In this document: piece by piece, positions 8,653-18,354 of the stretch
Numbering within the stretch: the first letter of the stretch is position 1
Layout of the letters: every line of letters begins with the position of its first letter
Assembly (NCBI RefSeq): GCF_031932625.1
Contig: NZ_JAVSCK010000002.1
Coordinates: forward strand, 124,001-188,000
Direction: 5' to 3'
Source: Hwangdonia seohaensis
Lineage (GTDB): Bacteria; Bacteroidota; Bacteroidia; Flavobacteriales; Flavobacteriaceae
Length of the DNA stretch: 64,000 bases
The notes under the pieces: generated by a model
Seen by the model: the letters and a program-made list of their open reading frames with translations, nothing else
Databases searched by the model: none
Told to the model about the DNA's origin: nothing
Made by a program: the position numbers and the translations under genes

Positions 8653-10569
8653 TTATTCCATTTTTACAACTATAAATTGAGTACGTCTGTTTAATTGATG
8701 GTCTTCTTCTTCACATTTTTGTCCATCCTCACATCCGTTGGTTAATCTGCGCTCACCAAATCCTTGGTGTTCGGTAATTCTTTCAGGATCTACACCTTTC
8801 GATATTAAATACTCGTAGGTTGAATTGGCCCTGTCTATCGATAGTTTATCGTTATAAGATAATTCACCACGAGAATCGGTATGCGATTCAATTCTAATGA
8901 CCATTTCTGGGTAATCATTCAACATTAAATTCACTATTTTATCCAATTCCAAAGCTGCATCTTTTCTAATATTGTGCTTATCAAAATCAAAATAAATGGT
9001 ATTTAATTCGGCAAGTTTTACAACATTTGGCTTAGGGTTAAGCAATAAATTTGCTGTAATGGTTACAAGTTCTGTTTGCAGGTTTTTTGATGTAAACGTG
9101 CGATAATCATCAATATATTTATCTTGACTACCAACAATTTTATAATCTTGATTCCTGTCTATATTTATTTGATAGAAGCCGTTTTCATCGGTTTCCATAT
9201 AGGCTATTTGATTGTTTTTGTCATCATATAACGTGATTACAGAATTGGCAATAGGTTTGGTGTTAATGGCATCGGTTACCACACCTTCAACTTGCATGAT
9301 GGGTTCTCGGTAATACGCATAAATATCGTCATCGCCACGGCCACCTCTTCGGTTTGAAGCAAAATAACCCGTAATCCCGTTGGGATTCATTGTAAAAGAA
9401 AAATCATCACTATTGGAATTGACAGGAATACCTAAGTTTACAACATCAACAAAGTCATCATTTTCACCTTTAATAGTGGCGAAAATATCAAGCAATCCAA
9501 GGCCTACGTGTCCATCGGATGAAAAAAACAGCACCCCTTCGTTATTAATAAATGGGAAGCCTTCGGCGTTTTCGGTGTTTACAACATTTCCTAGATTTAT
9601 GGGTTCGCCCAATGTGCCGTCAGGGTTGATATCAACAACATAAATATCCGATCCGCCAAAGCCACCAGGTCTATCTGATGCAAAATATAGTTTGGTGTCA
9701 TCGCTATTTAAAGCTGCGTGCTGTGTTGAAAAATCATCACTATTTATGGGCAGGTCTTCAATATTTGTCCAAACACTATCTTGTAATGTGGCACGGTATA
9801 TTTTCATGGCCGTTAAGCCATTGTTGTCTTTTTTTCTAACTTGGTCGTTGTAGTTGTTTCTTGAGAAATACATGGTACGACCATCTTTAGTTATGGTCAC
9901 AGGGCCATCGTGATAAATAGAGTTTACATCGCCTTTTAATTTTGCGGTGTGATCAACATTTCTTCGCGACCCTACTTTGGCTACGTAAACATCTAAAAAG
10001 GGCTGTTCGTTCCAGCCATACAAGCGTTTAACCGCGACACCTTCGTCTCTTGAAGATGCGAAATATACTTTTCCGTCGTGTTCAAACGCACCAAAATCGC
10101 TGTATTTTGAATTGAAGCGCACCCGATCTAAAAAGTACTGCTGTTTGGCGTTAAATACACTGGTAATAAAATTGACGTTTTTAGAAAAATCGTTAGCGTT
10201 TACCACACCTCCGGAATCTTTAAATCGCTGCAACCATATTTGCGATTCTTCATACTTTTTAATACCACGAAGGGATTGGGCGTAGCTGTAATAATACTCT
10301 ATGGGTACATTATCTTGCTCAACCACTCTTTTATAATATCGAGAAGCTTTTTGTGGATTCCTTAAATAGGCATAACAATCGGCCAACTTTCTGGTGGCAT
10401 AGTCTTTATTGTAGTTGTTTTCAATAAGATCTTGATAAACTTCTGCCGCTTTTACAAAAGAGAATTTATTGAATAACGTATCGGCTCTTTTTTGTTTTCC
10501 TTGTTGTGAAAAAGCAGAGATACTGAGCAATAAAGCTAAACAAATTACTATGTGGTTTTTTATTTTCAT
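8653..10569 (-). CDS. OmpA-family protein with PD40 propeller, copy 1
   Basis: A 638-residue paralog of the 6690-8609 product with the same layout: signal peptide (ISAFSQ), TPR-like N-terminus (AAEVYQDLIENNYN), PD40 propeller (GGFGGSDIYVVDIN, GGRGDDDIYAY), a regulatory-like beta sandwich (VEGVVTDAINTKPIANS) and a C-terminal OmpA domain (TIYFDFDKHNIRKDA, SHTDSRGELSYNDKLS, LNRRTQFIVVKME). The OmpA domain should bind peptidoglycan and tie an outer-membrane complex to the wall. It lies 18 bases after the PorP/SprF gene and 43 bases before its duplicate, so all are probably on one transcript with the adhesin. Confidence 0.93.
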   Translation of the reverse strand: MKIKNHIVICLALLLSISAFSQQGKQKRADTLFNKFSFVKAAEVYQDLIENNYNKDYATRKLADCYAYLRNPQKASRYYKRVVEQDNVPIEYYYSYAQSLRGIKKYEESQIWLQRFKDSGGVVNANDFSKNVNFITSVFNAKQQYFLDRVRFNSKYSDFGAFEHDGKVYFASSRDEGVAVKRLYGWNEQPFLDVYVAKVGSRRNVDHTAKLKGDVNSIYHDGPVTITKDGRTMYFSRNNYNDQVRKKDNNGLTAMKIYRATLQDSVWTNIEDLPINSDDFSTQHAALNSDDTKLYFASDRPGGFGGSDIYVVDINPDGTLGEPINLGNVVNTENAEGFPFINNEGVLFFSSDGHVGLGLLDIFATIKGENDDFVDVVNLGIPVNSNSDDFSFTMNPNGITGYFASNRRGGRGDDDIYAYYREPIMQVEGVVTDAINTKPIANSVITLYDDKNNQIAYMETDENGFYQINIDRNQDYKIVGSQDKYIDDYRTFTSKNLQTELVTITANLLLNPKPNVVKLAELNTIYFDFDKHNIRKDAALELDKIVNLMLNDYPEMVIRIESHTDSRGELSYNDKLSIDRANSTYEYLISKGVDPERITEHQGFGERRLTNGCEDGQKCEEEDHQLNRRTQFIVVKME

Positions 10570-10587
10570 CTATACAATAATTTCTTA

Positions 10588-11517
10588 TTAGAAATATCTA
10601 GGTGATTTTAATTTAGAACTTAAGAATTTAAATTCGTAAATTAATAAAATCTCGTGGGTTCCAGTGGTATATCTTGCGATATCTGAAATGGGTTTTTCAT
10701 AAGCATACCCTACACGTAGTTGTCTTGACACTTGAAAATCGGCAAAACCTCCAATGGCCGCTGCTTCTCTGTTAAGTCGGTACGAACCGCCCAACCAAAA
10801 TTTCTCATTAAAAAGGAAACTTCCGGTAAAATCGTAAGATATGGGTGCACCGTTGGTTGCTTTTAATAACACCGCAGGTTTAAGTTTTATGTTTTTACTT
10901 AAATCGACTACAAAACCACCAGTAAAATAGTAGCTAATTCGCTCTAAGGCTTCAAACTCTTTCTGTTGGTTGCTAAAATCGTTAGTTAATATCCTTGGTG
11001 CGGATAAACCAGCATATATTCTATTATTACTCCAGTAAACACCAGCACCGATATTTGGTGTCCATCTATCTTCGGTACCAAAGATTAAAGGGTCGTTTAC
11101 ATTACCGGGATCATTACGAAAATCGGCATCAAAACTAAATTGGGTAAAACCGGCTTTTAAGCCAAATGCTAATTTACCATCTGTACCCGTTGGAATAGAG
11201 TAAGAAAAATCACCATAAACATACGTGAAGTTTTGAGGACCTAAATCGTCTTCAATAAACGACAAGCCTAAACCAATCCTATCATTCCTAAGCGGTGTAT
11301 GAATAGACAGTGTTTGTGTTATGGGACCGCCTTTAAAACCAACCCATTGACTTCTGTGTAATCCAACAACGCTTAATGCCTCTCTACTACCTGCATACGC
11401 TGGATTTACAGAGATTGTATTGAACATATACTGTGTGAATTGCGGTAACTGTTGTGCAACTCCAATCGTACAGCTGAACAATGCAATAGCGATTATGTTA
11501 TGTTTAATAAGTTTCAT
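10588..11517 (-). CDS. PorP/SprF family type IX secretion membrane protein
   Basis: A 309-residue outer-membrane beta-barrel-like protein. It has a signal peptide (ALFSCTIGVAQQ), the family opening LPQFTQYMFNTISVNPAYAGS, HRSQWVGFKGGP, many amphipathic strands, and a terminal strand ending in YEFKF and a short tail. In Flavobacterium johnsoniae SprF is needed for secretion of the neighbouring adhesin SprB, and PorP/SprF-like proteins are commonly paired with type B substrates. Here it sits 10 bases after a giant type B substrate, so I infer it is that protein's dedicated partner. I leave the symbol empty because it is one of many paralogs. Confidence 0.93.
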   Translation of the reverse strand: MKLIKHNIIAIALFSCTIGVAQQLPQFTQYMFNTISVNPAYAGSREALSVVGLHRSQWVGFKGGPITQTLSIHTPLRNDRIGLGLSFIEDDLGPQNFTYVYGDFSYSIPTGTDGKLAFGLKAGFTQFSFDADFRNDPGNVNDPLIFGTEDRWTPNIGAGVYWSNNRIYAGLSAPRILTNDFSNQQKEFEALERISYYFTGGFVVDLSKNIKLKPAVLLKATNGAPISYDFTGSFLFNEKFWLGGSYRLNREAAAIGGFADFQVSRQLRVGYAYEKPISDIARYTTGTHEILLIYEFKFLSSKLKSPRYF

Positions 11518-11527
11518 AGGTTAAGTT

Positions 11528-14500
11528 TTATTTGGTTCCTAAGTAAATTGGACCGGTTAATGGTTTCAATCCACTGTTTTGTAAATGAATGATATAATAA
11601 TAAGTTCCGTTCGGTAATTTACCCTTGCCACCTATTGATGATTTAGGTGAAGAGCCTCTCCAGCTACCAGATCCTTCGCCTACTTGATAGTTGTTGGATT
11701 CGTAAACTAAAGCACCCCAACGGTTAAAAATTTTAATGTCGGCAGTAAATCCGCATAATTCAATACCAGTTATATCAAAGGTCTCATTATAGCCATCACC
11801 GTTAGGTGTTAACGCTTTCGAGATTACAATATCGTTTTCACCACAAGGGAGTACCTCGCAGTAATTTAGTGTCACCACGATATCGGTAATACTTATACAA
11901 CCTGCGTCTGTTGTTGTATATCTAAATCTATAATCTATACCTGTTTGTACTGTAATTGAATCCCATTCTACATTTGTAGGATCAAAAACACTTCCAGTTA
12001 GTATGGCTCCCGAGCCGCCATCTATTAGTTCCCAAGTTCCGTTGGTGTTAAGGGTTTCGGGTGTGTAATTATTTAAATCTACAGCACCTTCATCGAAACA
12101 CAAATCTGGAGCTACTATATCTATAAGAACTTCATCAAGCGATACATTTAATGTTTGTGTATAGGTTTCTTGATTTGCGCATTCATCGGTAGCGGTCCAC
12201 GTTCGAATGATTTGGTAATCTGTTAATGCAATTTCATCGAAGGTATTGGTTTCTTCAAAAACCACGGTTATACCGGCGCTAACAGAACAGTTATCGGAAA
12301 ACTCTAAAGCCGGAGCATCAGGAACATCCGTACAGCTAACATCCAATGTTTCTTCAAAGGTTGTTGTTGGTGCTGGAGCCGTTGTGTCTTGAACCGTTAT
12401 TATTTGTGTGTGCGTAGTAATCAATCCACAGGCATCCGTTGCCACCCAAGTTCGTGCAATGATATAGTTGTTTGCACAATTTCCGTTTGTTAAAGCATCA
12501 CTTACCGCCACAGTGGCGTCACTACAATTGTCAATTGCTGTTAAGGTTGTAGCATTAGGGACAGCATCGCATTCTACGGTTATGTCTTCAGGTAAATCTT
12601 CTACAAATTCTGGTCTGGTTGTGTCTTGAACGGTTATGTTTTGTGTATGGACCGTTGTAAGCCCACTAGCATCTGTTGCAGTCCAAGTACGTACTAATGT
12701 GTAATTAGAAGCACAAGAACCATCTATTCTTTCTTCACTAAAAGTTACTTCGGCAGAACCACAATTATCGGTTGCCGTAAGTACTTCAGCATCTGGAATT
12801 TCGCTACATTCTACAGTTATATCAACAGGTAACGCTTCAACAAATATTGGGTCGATATTATCAATTACGGTTACAACTTGTGTACAGGTTACCGTGTTGC
12901 CAGCTTCATCGGTAATCGTCCATGTTACTATGGTATCACCTTGTGGAAAAGCAGTAGGGGCATCATTACTAATTGTAACTGATGTACAATCGGTGGCACT
13001 TGGTGTGCCTAAATCTACATTGGTTGCCGAACATAAACCTGCATCTACATTTACGGTAACATCAATTGGACACGTAATTGAAGGGTCAGCATCGTCAACT
13101 ACTGTTACTGTTTGCGTACAAGTGGCTGTGTTTCCAGAGCCATCGGTTACCGTCCAAGTTACTGTCGTATCGCCCAACGGATAGGTTGTTGGAGCATCGT
13201 TGGTTACGGTATCTACCGAACAATTGTCATCCGTCGTAGGTGTTCCTAAATTTACGCTAGAAGCCGTACATAATCCTGGATCCACATTTACTGAAACATC
13301 AGCAGGACATATTATAGTTGGGTTAATATTATCGGTTACCGTTACTGTTTGGGTGCAAGTAGCGGTGTTACCAGAGCCATCGATTACCGTCCAAGTTACA
13401 GTGGTAGCTCCTAAAGGAAATACTGCTGGCGCATCGTTGGTTACGGTATCCACTGAACAGTTATCGTCTGTAGTTGGTGCACCTAAGTTTACGTTAGACG
13501 CCGTACATAATCCGGTATCTACATTTACCGAAACATCTGCAGGACAGGTAATTGTTGGGTCAATATCATCAGATACCGTTACTGTTTGTGTACAAGTTGC
13601 TGTGTTTCCTGAACCATCGGTGACTGTCCACGTTACAATGGTGTCACCTAAAGGAAACACTGCTGGCGCATCGTTGGTTACAGTGTCAACTGAACAATTA
13701 TCGTCAGTTGTTGGTGTACCTAAGTTTACGCTAGACGCGGTACATAAACCAGCATCTACATTTAAAGATATGTTTGATGGACAAGAAATGGTTGGGTCAA
13801 TATCATCAGTTACCGTTACTATTTGTGTACAAGTTGCTGTGTTGCCCGAGCCATCTGTTACTGTCCAAGTTACTGTGGTATTACCCAATGGGTATATCGC
13901 AGGTGCATCGTTGGTTACGGAGTCTACTGAACAATTATCGTCTGTTACTGGTGTGCCTAAGGTTACGCCCGACGCTGTACATAAACCAGCATCAACATTA
14001 ACTGAAACATTCGCCTGACAAGTAATAGTTGGGTTTATAGTGTCTTCGACGATTACATTTTGATCAACATCAATGATATTGCCGTTACCATCGTCAAAAG
14101 TCCATGTAATAGTAAAGGTTCCTTGGGTGTTATAGGTTAGCGGATCGTTTGTTGTACCTGTAATTGAAGTGCCATTACAATTATCTGTAATTACGGGTGC
14201 AGTTGCGGTTACCGAACATTGTCCTATTAAATCCGGAAGGGTTGGTTCTTGAGGTGCAGTTGTGTCATCAACAATTACTGTTTGACCCACATCGATACTG
14301 TTACCGTTGCCGTCATCAAATGTCCAGGTGACTACAAACGTACCCTGAGTATTATAGGTAGTGGGGTCCGTTGTAGTACCTGTAATAGTGCCGGAACAGT
14401 TATCATTTGTAGTAGGTGCTATTGCCGTTACGCCACATTGCCCGGTTAAATCTTCCAATCTCGGGGTGTCTGGATTTGTTGTATCATTTACAATTACCGT

Positions 14501-17350
14501 TTGATCAACATCGATACTGTTACCGTTACCATCGTCGAAGGTCCATGTAATGGTAAACGTGCCCTGTGAGTTATAGGTTGTAGGATCTGTTGTTGTTGCA
14601 GTGATTGTGCCCAAACAGTTATCATTTGTTATTGGTGCGGTAGCTGTTACCGAACACTCACCTGTTAAATCTGACAAGATTGGAGCAACTGGGTTTGTAG
14701 TATCATTTACAATGACGTTTTGATCAACATCAATGCTATTGCCGTTGCCATCGTCAAATGTCCAAGTGATTACAAATGTGCCTTGTGTATTATAGGTTAA
14801 TGGGTCGCTAGTTGTTCCAGAAATTGCAGAACCATTACAATTATCTGCAATTATAGGTACAGGTGCAGTAACCGAGCATTGCCCTATTAAATCAGCAAGG
14901 GTTGGTGCTTCGGGTTCTGTGGTGTCATCGACAATTACTGTTTGATCAACATCAATACTATTGCCGTTACCATCGTCAAAGGTCCAAGTGATTACAAATG
15001 TACCTTGTGTATTATAAGTTAACGGGTCTGTAGTTGTACCTGTAATGGTGCCAGAACAGTTATCCTCTGTAGTTGGCGCCGTTGCGGTTACACTACATTG
15101 CCCTGTTAAAACCGCTAGTCTTGGTGTATCTGGATCAGTGGTATCATTAACAATGACGTTTTGATCAACATCAATGCTATTGCCGTTGCCATCGTCAAAG
15201 GTCCAAGTGATAACAAATGTGCCTTGTGTATTATAGGTTAATGGGTCTGAAGTTGTACCCGTAATGATTCCCGAACAAGCATCACCTGCAGTTGGTACCG
15301 TTGCGGTTACCGAACACTGCCCTGTTAAATCGGGTAGTGTTGGTGTACTCGGGCCTGTTGTATCGGTAATGGTTATGGTCTGTGTTACATTAATTGAATT
15401 GTTACAATCATCGGTTACGCTATATGTTCTCGTAATAATTTCAGGGTTTGTACCACCATCCGAAACATCGGAGACGAATGCTACTGTAGGGGTAAAACCA
15501 GAATTATCAGCTTCATCGGTAACTACCAAAACATCTGGAGGAGGTATAGTGCCACCACATTCAATATCAACGGGAGCAGGGTTACTTGCTGTTGGCGGTT
15601 CATTTATATAATCTAAATAGTTGATGCCTATGATAATAGGAGTAGGTATTGGCTCTCCGGCACAATTTCCTGTGGTTTCATAGCCTTGTATCAACGGAAA
15701 ATCAAACGGAACATTAGATACAGCACCAACACCCGTTATGGTTCCACTGAGTGAAACATTAGGATCAAAAGAGGGGTCGGTTAACATGGTACAATCCCGA
15801 GTTACCGTTAGACTAAAACTAATAGTTGCCAACACATCATCTGGAGAAGGGGGAACAGGTAATGTGCCTAAATCCCATATTATAGATCCGTTTGGACCAA
15901 ATCCTGGACCTGTCATGTAAATAGGATTGTTTGTTGTTGAAAATATACCGGGATTGGGAAAGCCTGTTGAAATATTTAAATTACTTGGGTCTATAGTTTC
16001 AGGTATAGGAATGGTAATTAGCGTATTATCTGTAGCTTCGGTTCCCGTATTTCTTATTTCAAGTGTGTATTCTGAAAATTGCCCCGGTTCCAAAATGTCT
16101 GGTGGGTTAGGGGTATTTCCGTTAACAGAAGTTATATTTAGTACACCTTCTGGTTCTGGAACATAGGCATCAACAGCAAAGGTTACATTAAAAATGGTAT
16201 AGGTATCTTGAAAAGTACCATAATTAAATGATGTTTGAGTTTGCCCATTAGCAATTATACTGTTTCCTGTATTATCAACATCAAACATGACTACATCTAT
16301 ACCTGTATTATTGTATAGGTTCGGATCACGGGCGTTACCATCAGTTAAAATAGATCCAGTAAAAAAATTATCAGGGGTATTATTTGAATGTGATAAAGGA
16401 ATATAAGTTGGTGTGTTTAGTTGTTGGATTGAAAAGAAATCGCCTATAAAGCCTCTTTCGCCTTCACCACCCATAATACCTAATTTTAAGTTTACTTCAC
16501 CGCTTTGAGCAGCGTTAAAACCGGATACCGGTATTGTAAAAACATCGGCATTAGCACTTCTCACGAAAGCATAGCCATCAAAAACAGTAACGTCCCTCCA
16601 TTTCATTTTTGAGTTTTCGTACACTACAACCATGCCCCAGCCACCAGATAGTCCTGTGCCATCTATTGTTCCTTCTCTAGTTGGTAAATCGCCAACAAAA
16701 TATTCACCAATACCATTTAATTGTACGTAGTCGGTAATTTCAACATAGCCAGTAAATATATTTCTATATATGTCTTCAGGAAATAAAATGCTATTTGCGG
16801 GTGTCGCGGTAAATGTTGTATAATCGGTTGCGTCTGGCCCTTTAATGCGAATTCTGCGTTTATCGAATTGTTTTGTAACTCCATTTTTGGTTACGTTAAA
16901 TGTATTGGGGTCACCATCACCATCAGCATCTGCATCAACGCCTTGATCGACTCTTCCAGTCCAATAGATACCCGCATAAATAATTTTTGAACAGCCAGGA
17001 TCTGCTCTATTCTCAGTTGATAGAGCAAGTGTTGCAGAAGAAGAGTTAAAAGTATCAAATGTGTTGCCAGGAAAAACCACATCATCACGATCAACAAATC
17101 TCATGTCTTCGTTGTTGTTACCAGTATCAGAGTAATTAACTAAGGTCAGGTTTGTATTGCCCATCATAGTAAAATCACCTTTTATAGTATATATGGTTTT
17201 GCTGGGCGAGTTTACAGAGGTTCTTGGAGTAAAATCCACCTCTACTTGACCATAACTATTTGAAGAAAACAAAAAAAGAATACAGGCAATTACGATGATT
17301 TTCGCATAGCCAGTATTAATTAATGCTTTAGTAGCGTATAGTTTTTTCAT
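11528..17350 (-). CDS. Giant repeat adhesin with T9SS type B (gliding-motility-associated) C-terminal domain
   Basis: A 1940-residue surface protein. It starts with a signal peptide ending SNSYGQ. About 350 residues of non-repeat beta-rich sequence follow, then a DUF11-like stretch (ILEPGQFSEYTLEIRNTG) and an HYR-like region. Three tandem arrays come next: six 73-74-residue modules with QCSVTA and FVITWTFDDGNGNSI; five 79-residue HYR modules with DNCSVDTVTNDAP and VTWTVTDGSGNTATC; and about three modules with ITVECxxxPDA and RTWTATDA. The C-terminal 100 residues form the CHU_C/type B sorting domain (ALTPNGDGYNETF, IFNRWGALVYE, LPNGTYYYIIHL). Likely an adhesin carried to the cell surface. It is the second gene of the leftward T9SS module. 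Confidence 0.93.
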   Translation of the reverse strand: MKKLYATKALINTGYAKIIVIACILFLFSSNSYGQVEVDFTPRTSVNSPSKTIYTIKGDFTMMGNTNLTLVNYSDTGNNNEDMRFVDRDDVVFPGNTFDTFNSSSATLALSTENRADPGCSKIIYAGIYWTGRVDQGVDADADGDGDPNTFNVTKNGVTKQFDKRRIRIKGPDATDYTTFTATPANSILFPEDIYRNIFTGYVEITDYVQLNGIGEYFVGDLPTREGTIDGTGLSGGWGMVVVYENSKMKWRDVTVFDGYAFVRSANADVFTIPVSGFNAAQSGEVNLKLGIMGGEGERGFIGDFFSIQQLNTPTYIPLSHSNNTPDNFFTGSILTDGNARDPNLYNNTGIDVVMFDVDNTGNSIIANGQTQTSFNYGTFQDTYTIFNVTFAVDAYVPEPEGVLNITSVNGNTPNPPDILEPGQFSEYTLEIRNTGTEATDNTLITIPIPETIDPSNLNISTGFPNPGIFSTTNNPIYMTGPGFGPNGSIIWDLGTLPVPPSPDDVLATISFSLTVTRDCTMLTDPSFDPNVSLSGTITGVGAVSNVPFDFPLIQGYETTGNCAGEPIPTPIIIGINYLDYINEPPTASNPAPVDIECGGTIPPPDVLVVTDEADNSGFTPTVAFVSDVSDGGTNPEIITRTYSVTDDCNNSINVTQTITITDTTGPSTPTLPDLTGQCSVTATVPTAGDACSGIITGTTSDPLTYNTQGTFVITWTFDDGNGNSIDVDQNVIVNDTTDPDTPRLAVLTGQCSVTATAPTTEDNCSGTITGTTTDPLTYNTQGTFVITWTFDDGNGNSIDVDQTVIVDDTTEPEAPTLADLIGQCSVTAPVPIIADNCNGSAISGTTSDPLTYNTQGTFVITWTFDDGNGNSIDVDQNVIVNDTTNPVAPILSDLTGECSVTATAPITNDNCLGTITATTTDPTTYNSQGTFTITWTFDDGNGNSIDVDQTVIVNDTTNPDTPRLEDLTGQCGVTAIAPTTNDNCSGTITGTTTDPTTYNTQGTFVVTWTFDDGNGNSIDVGQTVIVDDTTAPQEPTLPDLIGQCSVTATAPVITDNCNGTSITGTTNDPLTYNTQGTFTITWTFDDGNGNIIDVDQNVIVEDTINPTITCQANVSVNVDAGLCTASGVTLGTPVTDDNCSVDSVTNDAPAIYPLGNTTVTWTVTDGSGNTATCTQIVTVTDDIDPTISCPSNISLNVDAGLCTASSVNLGTPTTDDNCSVDTVTNDAPAVFPLGDTIVTWTVTDGSGNTATCTQTVTVSDDIDPTITCPADVSVNVDTGLCTASNVNLGAPTTDDNCSVDTVTNDAPAVFPLGATTVTWTVIDGSGNTATCTQTVTVTDNINPTIICPADVSVNVDPGLCTASSVNLGTPTTDDNCSVDTVTNDAPTTYPLGDTTVTWTVTDGSGNTATCTQTVTVVDDADPSITCPIDVTVNVDAGLCSATNVDLGTPSATDCTSVTISNDAPTAFPQGDTIVTWTITDEAGNTVTCTQVVTVIDNIDPIFVEALPVDITVECSEIPDAEVLTATDNCGSAEVTFSEERIDGSCASNYTLVRTWTATDASGLTTVHTQNITVQDTTRPEFVEDLPEDITVECDAVPNATTLTAIDNCSDATVAVSDALTNGNCANNYIIARTWVATDACGLITTHTQIITVQDTTAPAPTTTFEETLDVSCTDVPDAPALEFSDNCSVSAGITVVFEETNTFDEIALTDYQIIRTWTATDECANQETYTQTLNVSLDEVLIDIVAPDLCFDEGAVDLNNYTPETLNTNGTWELIDGGSGAILTGSVFDPTNVEWDSITVQTGIDYRFRYTTTDAGCISITDIVVTLNYCEVLPCGENDIVISKALTPNGDGYNETFDITGIELCGFTADIKIFNRWGALVYESNNYQVGEGSGSWRGSSPKSSIGGKGKLPNGTYYYIIHLQNSGLKPLTGPIYLGTK
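12389..12862 (-). repeat. Tandem repeat array C inside the adhesin gene
   Basis: Two 237-base modules (boundaries at the codon for the Asp of the DNIDP/DTTRP/DTTAP motif: 12862, 12625, 12388) encode IDGSCASNYTLVRTWTATDA-type units. A more divergent third unit follows downstream on the gene. The period equals that of array B, which suggests both derive from one ancestral HYR-like module. Confidence 0.8.
12863..14044 (-). repeat. Tandem repeat array B (five HYR modules)
   Basis: Five modules, four of 237 bases and one of 234, with boundaries at 14044, 13807, 13570, 13333, 13096 and 12862. Each encodes a hyalin-repeat-like beta module with conserved cysteines (GLCTAS, DNCSVD, NTATCTQ). The copies are very similar at the DNA level, so the array can change length by recombination. 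Confidence 0.88.
14045..15364 (-). repeat. Tandem repeat array A (six modules)
   Basis: Six modules of 219 or 222 bases with boundaries at 15364, 15145, 14926, 14704, 14485, 14266 and 14044. Each encodes a 73-74-residue unit with LTGQCSVTA, a DNCxGTITGTT segment and TFVITWTFDDGNGNSIDVDQ. The module type differs from array B apart from the DTTxP linker. Confidence 0.88.
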
Positions 17351-17382
17351 GTGTTAATCTTTAAAAATTAATCTTGTGCTTT

Positions 17383-17892
17383 TTATGATGGTATTTCGGT
17401 CGAATAAAAAACCCTTACATTAGAGTTTGATGTTATAAATTTTTCTATTTGGTCAGCTGTACATTTAAAATAACATTTTATAAATACATATTTAAGCTTA
17501 CCAAGGTTCTTATTTACGGTTAAATCCAATCTATTATTCAAATCACTTTGCTTTTTTAAAGTTATGGTAATTAACTCGACATTGTTATAGTCGCTATTGT
17601 TTAACACACCAAAAGATTGACTATCGCCAAAAGTTATCTTCTGAACTGTGCCTTCGCCATAAATTTTACTAATAGCATTGTTATTAATATATGCTGTTGT
17701 ATGTAGGTTTTGTGCCAACTTATAAAAACCATCTCTGTCGTTCGACTTAGATACCGCAGTTTTTAATAGGGTGTTATTGTTCGTAATCTCGAAAATACCA
17801 TATTCTTGGGCTGTAGCATTTTCTACAGTTAATATAGACACAATGCAGGTAAGCAGTAAAGTGTAATAGGTTAAAGCTGATTTATTTTTCAT
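17383..17892 (-). CDS. Small exported protein of unknown function
   Basis: A 169-residue protein with a signal peptide (hydrophobic TYYTLLLTCIVSILTV, cleavage near NATAQ). The mature part has no family I recognise. It contains alternating beta-rich segments (VQKITFGDSQSFGVLNN, VELITITLKK) and two cysteines (FIKCYFKCTAD). No sorting domain is visible, so it is probably periplasmic. It ends 32 bases before the adhesin gene on the same strand and may be the first gene of that operon. Such leader genes could assist folding or export, but nothing in the sequence shows that. Confidence 0.75.
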   Translation of the reverse strand: MKNKSALTYYTLLLTCIVSILTVENATAQEYGIFEITNNNTLLKTAVSKSNDRDGFYKLAQNLHTTAYINNNAISKIYGEGTVQKITFGDSQSFGVLNNSDYNNVELITITLKKQSDLNNRLDLTVNKNLGKLKYVFIKCYFKCTADQIEKFITSNSNVRVFYSTEIPS

Positions 17893-18354
17893 AATAATTA
17901 AATTTAAAACTATACTATTATAAACACTGTGGTCGTTTTTTTAATTACAATAAGTAACTGAAAAAACACGGCAGAGTAAAAATTTTTGAGGGAAAAAATT
18001 GTGAGGGAAAACATTGAAAATCAATGTTGTATTAAATATGCAAATTGGATTCGGGATCATAGCTTGTCTAAATTTTTAAGTAGGTAAGACAAAAAAACGT
18101 ATATGAATCTGCTTTATCAAAAAAAAATGTTAAATCACTTATAAATTCGTTAAAAAGGCAGTGGTCAACATTTTGTCGGTTTAATAAATCAACTCAACGA
18201 CCTCAATATGCAAACAAAAACTTATTGTTTTGCTTAAAATTTTCTCCATTCCTTTTTTTTAATTAAATTTCTAAAATATTAAAATACAAATAAATTGGTT
18301 TTCATCGATAAAAACAACCTTTAATCGATGAAAAATGCATTTAATCGAATTGTT
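17893..18354. other. Intergenic region, divergent promoters, small repeats
   Basis: 462 bases between the leftward T9SS module and rightward sixA, so it should hold promoters for both. It contains a direct repeat TGAGGGAAAA (17987 and 18002), a palindrome AACATTGA-AAA-TCAATGTT (18010-18028) and, next to sixA, ATCGAT-centred motifs (18302-18349) like those at 4622-4786. No ORF of note and no obvious structured RNA are seen. Confidence 0.6.

Noticed and set aside
12894..14018. Long open frames on the + strand (96, 272 and 75 residues)
   Set aside because: They are the reverse complement of the tandem repeats of the adhesin gene. Their valine-rich repeat text mirrors the sense-strand periodicity.
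12389..15364. Regular repeats that could suggest a CRISPR array
   Set aside because: The period of 219-237 bases and the open reading frame show protein-coding tandem modules, not short repeats with spacers.
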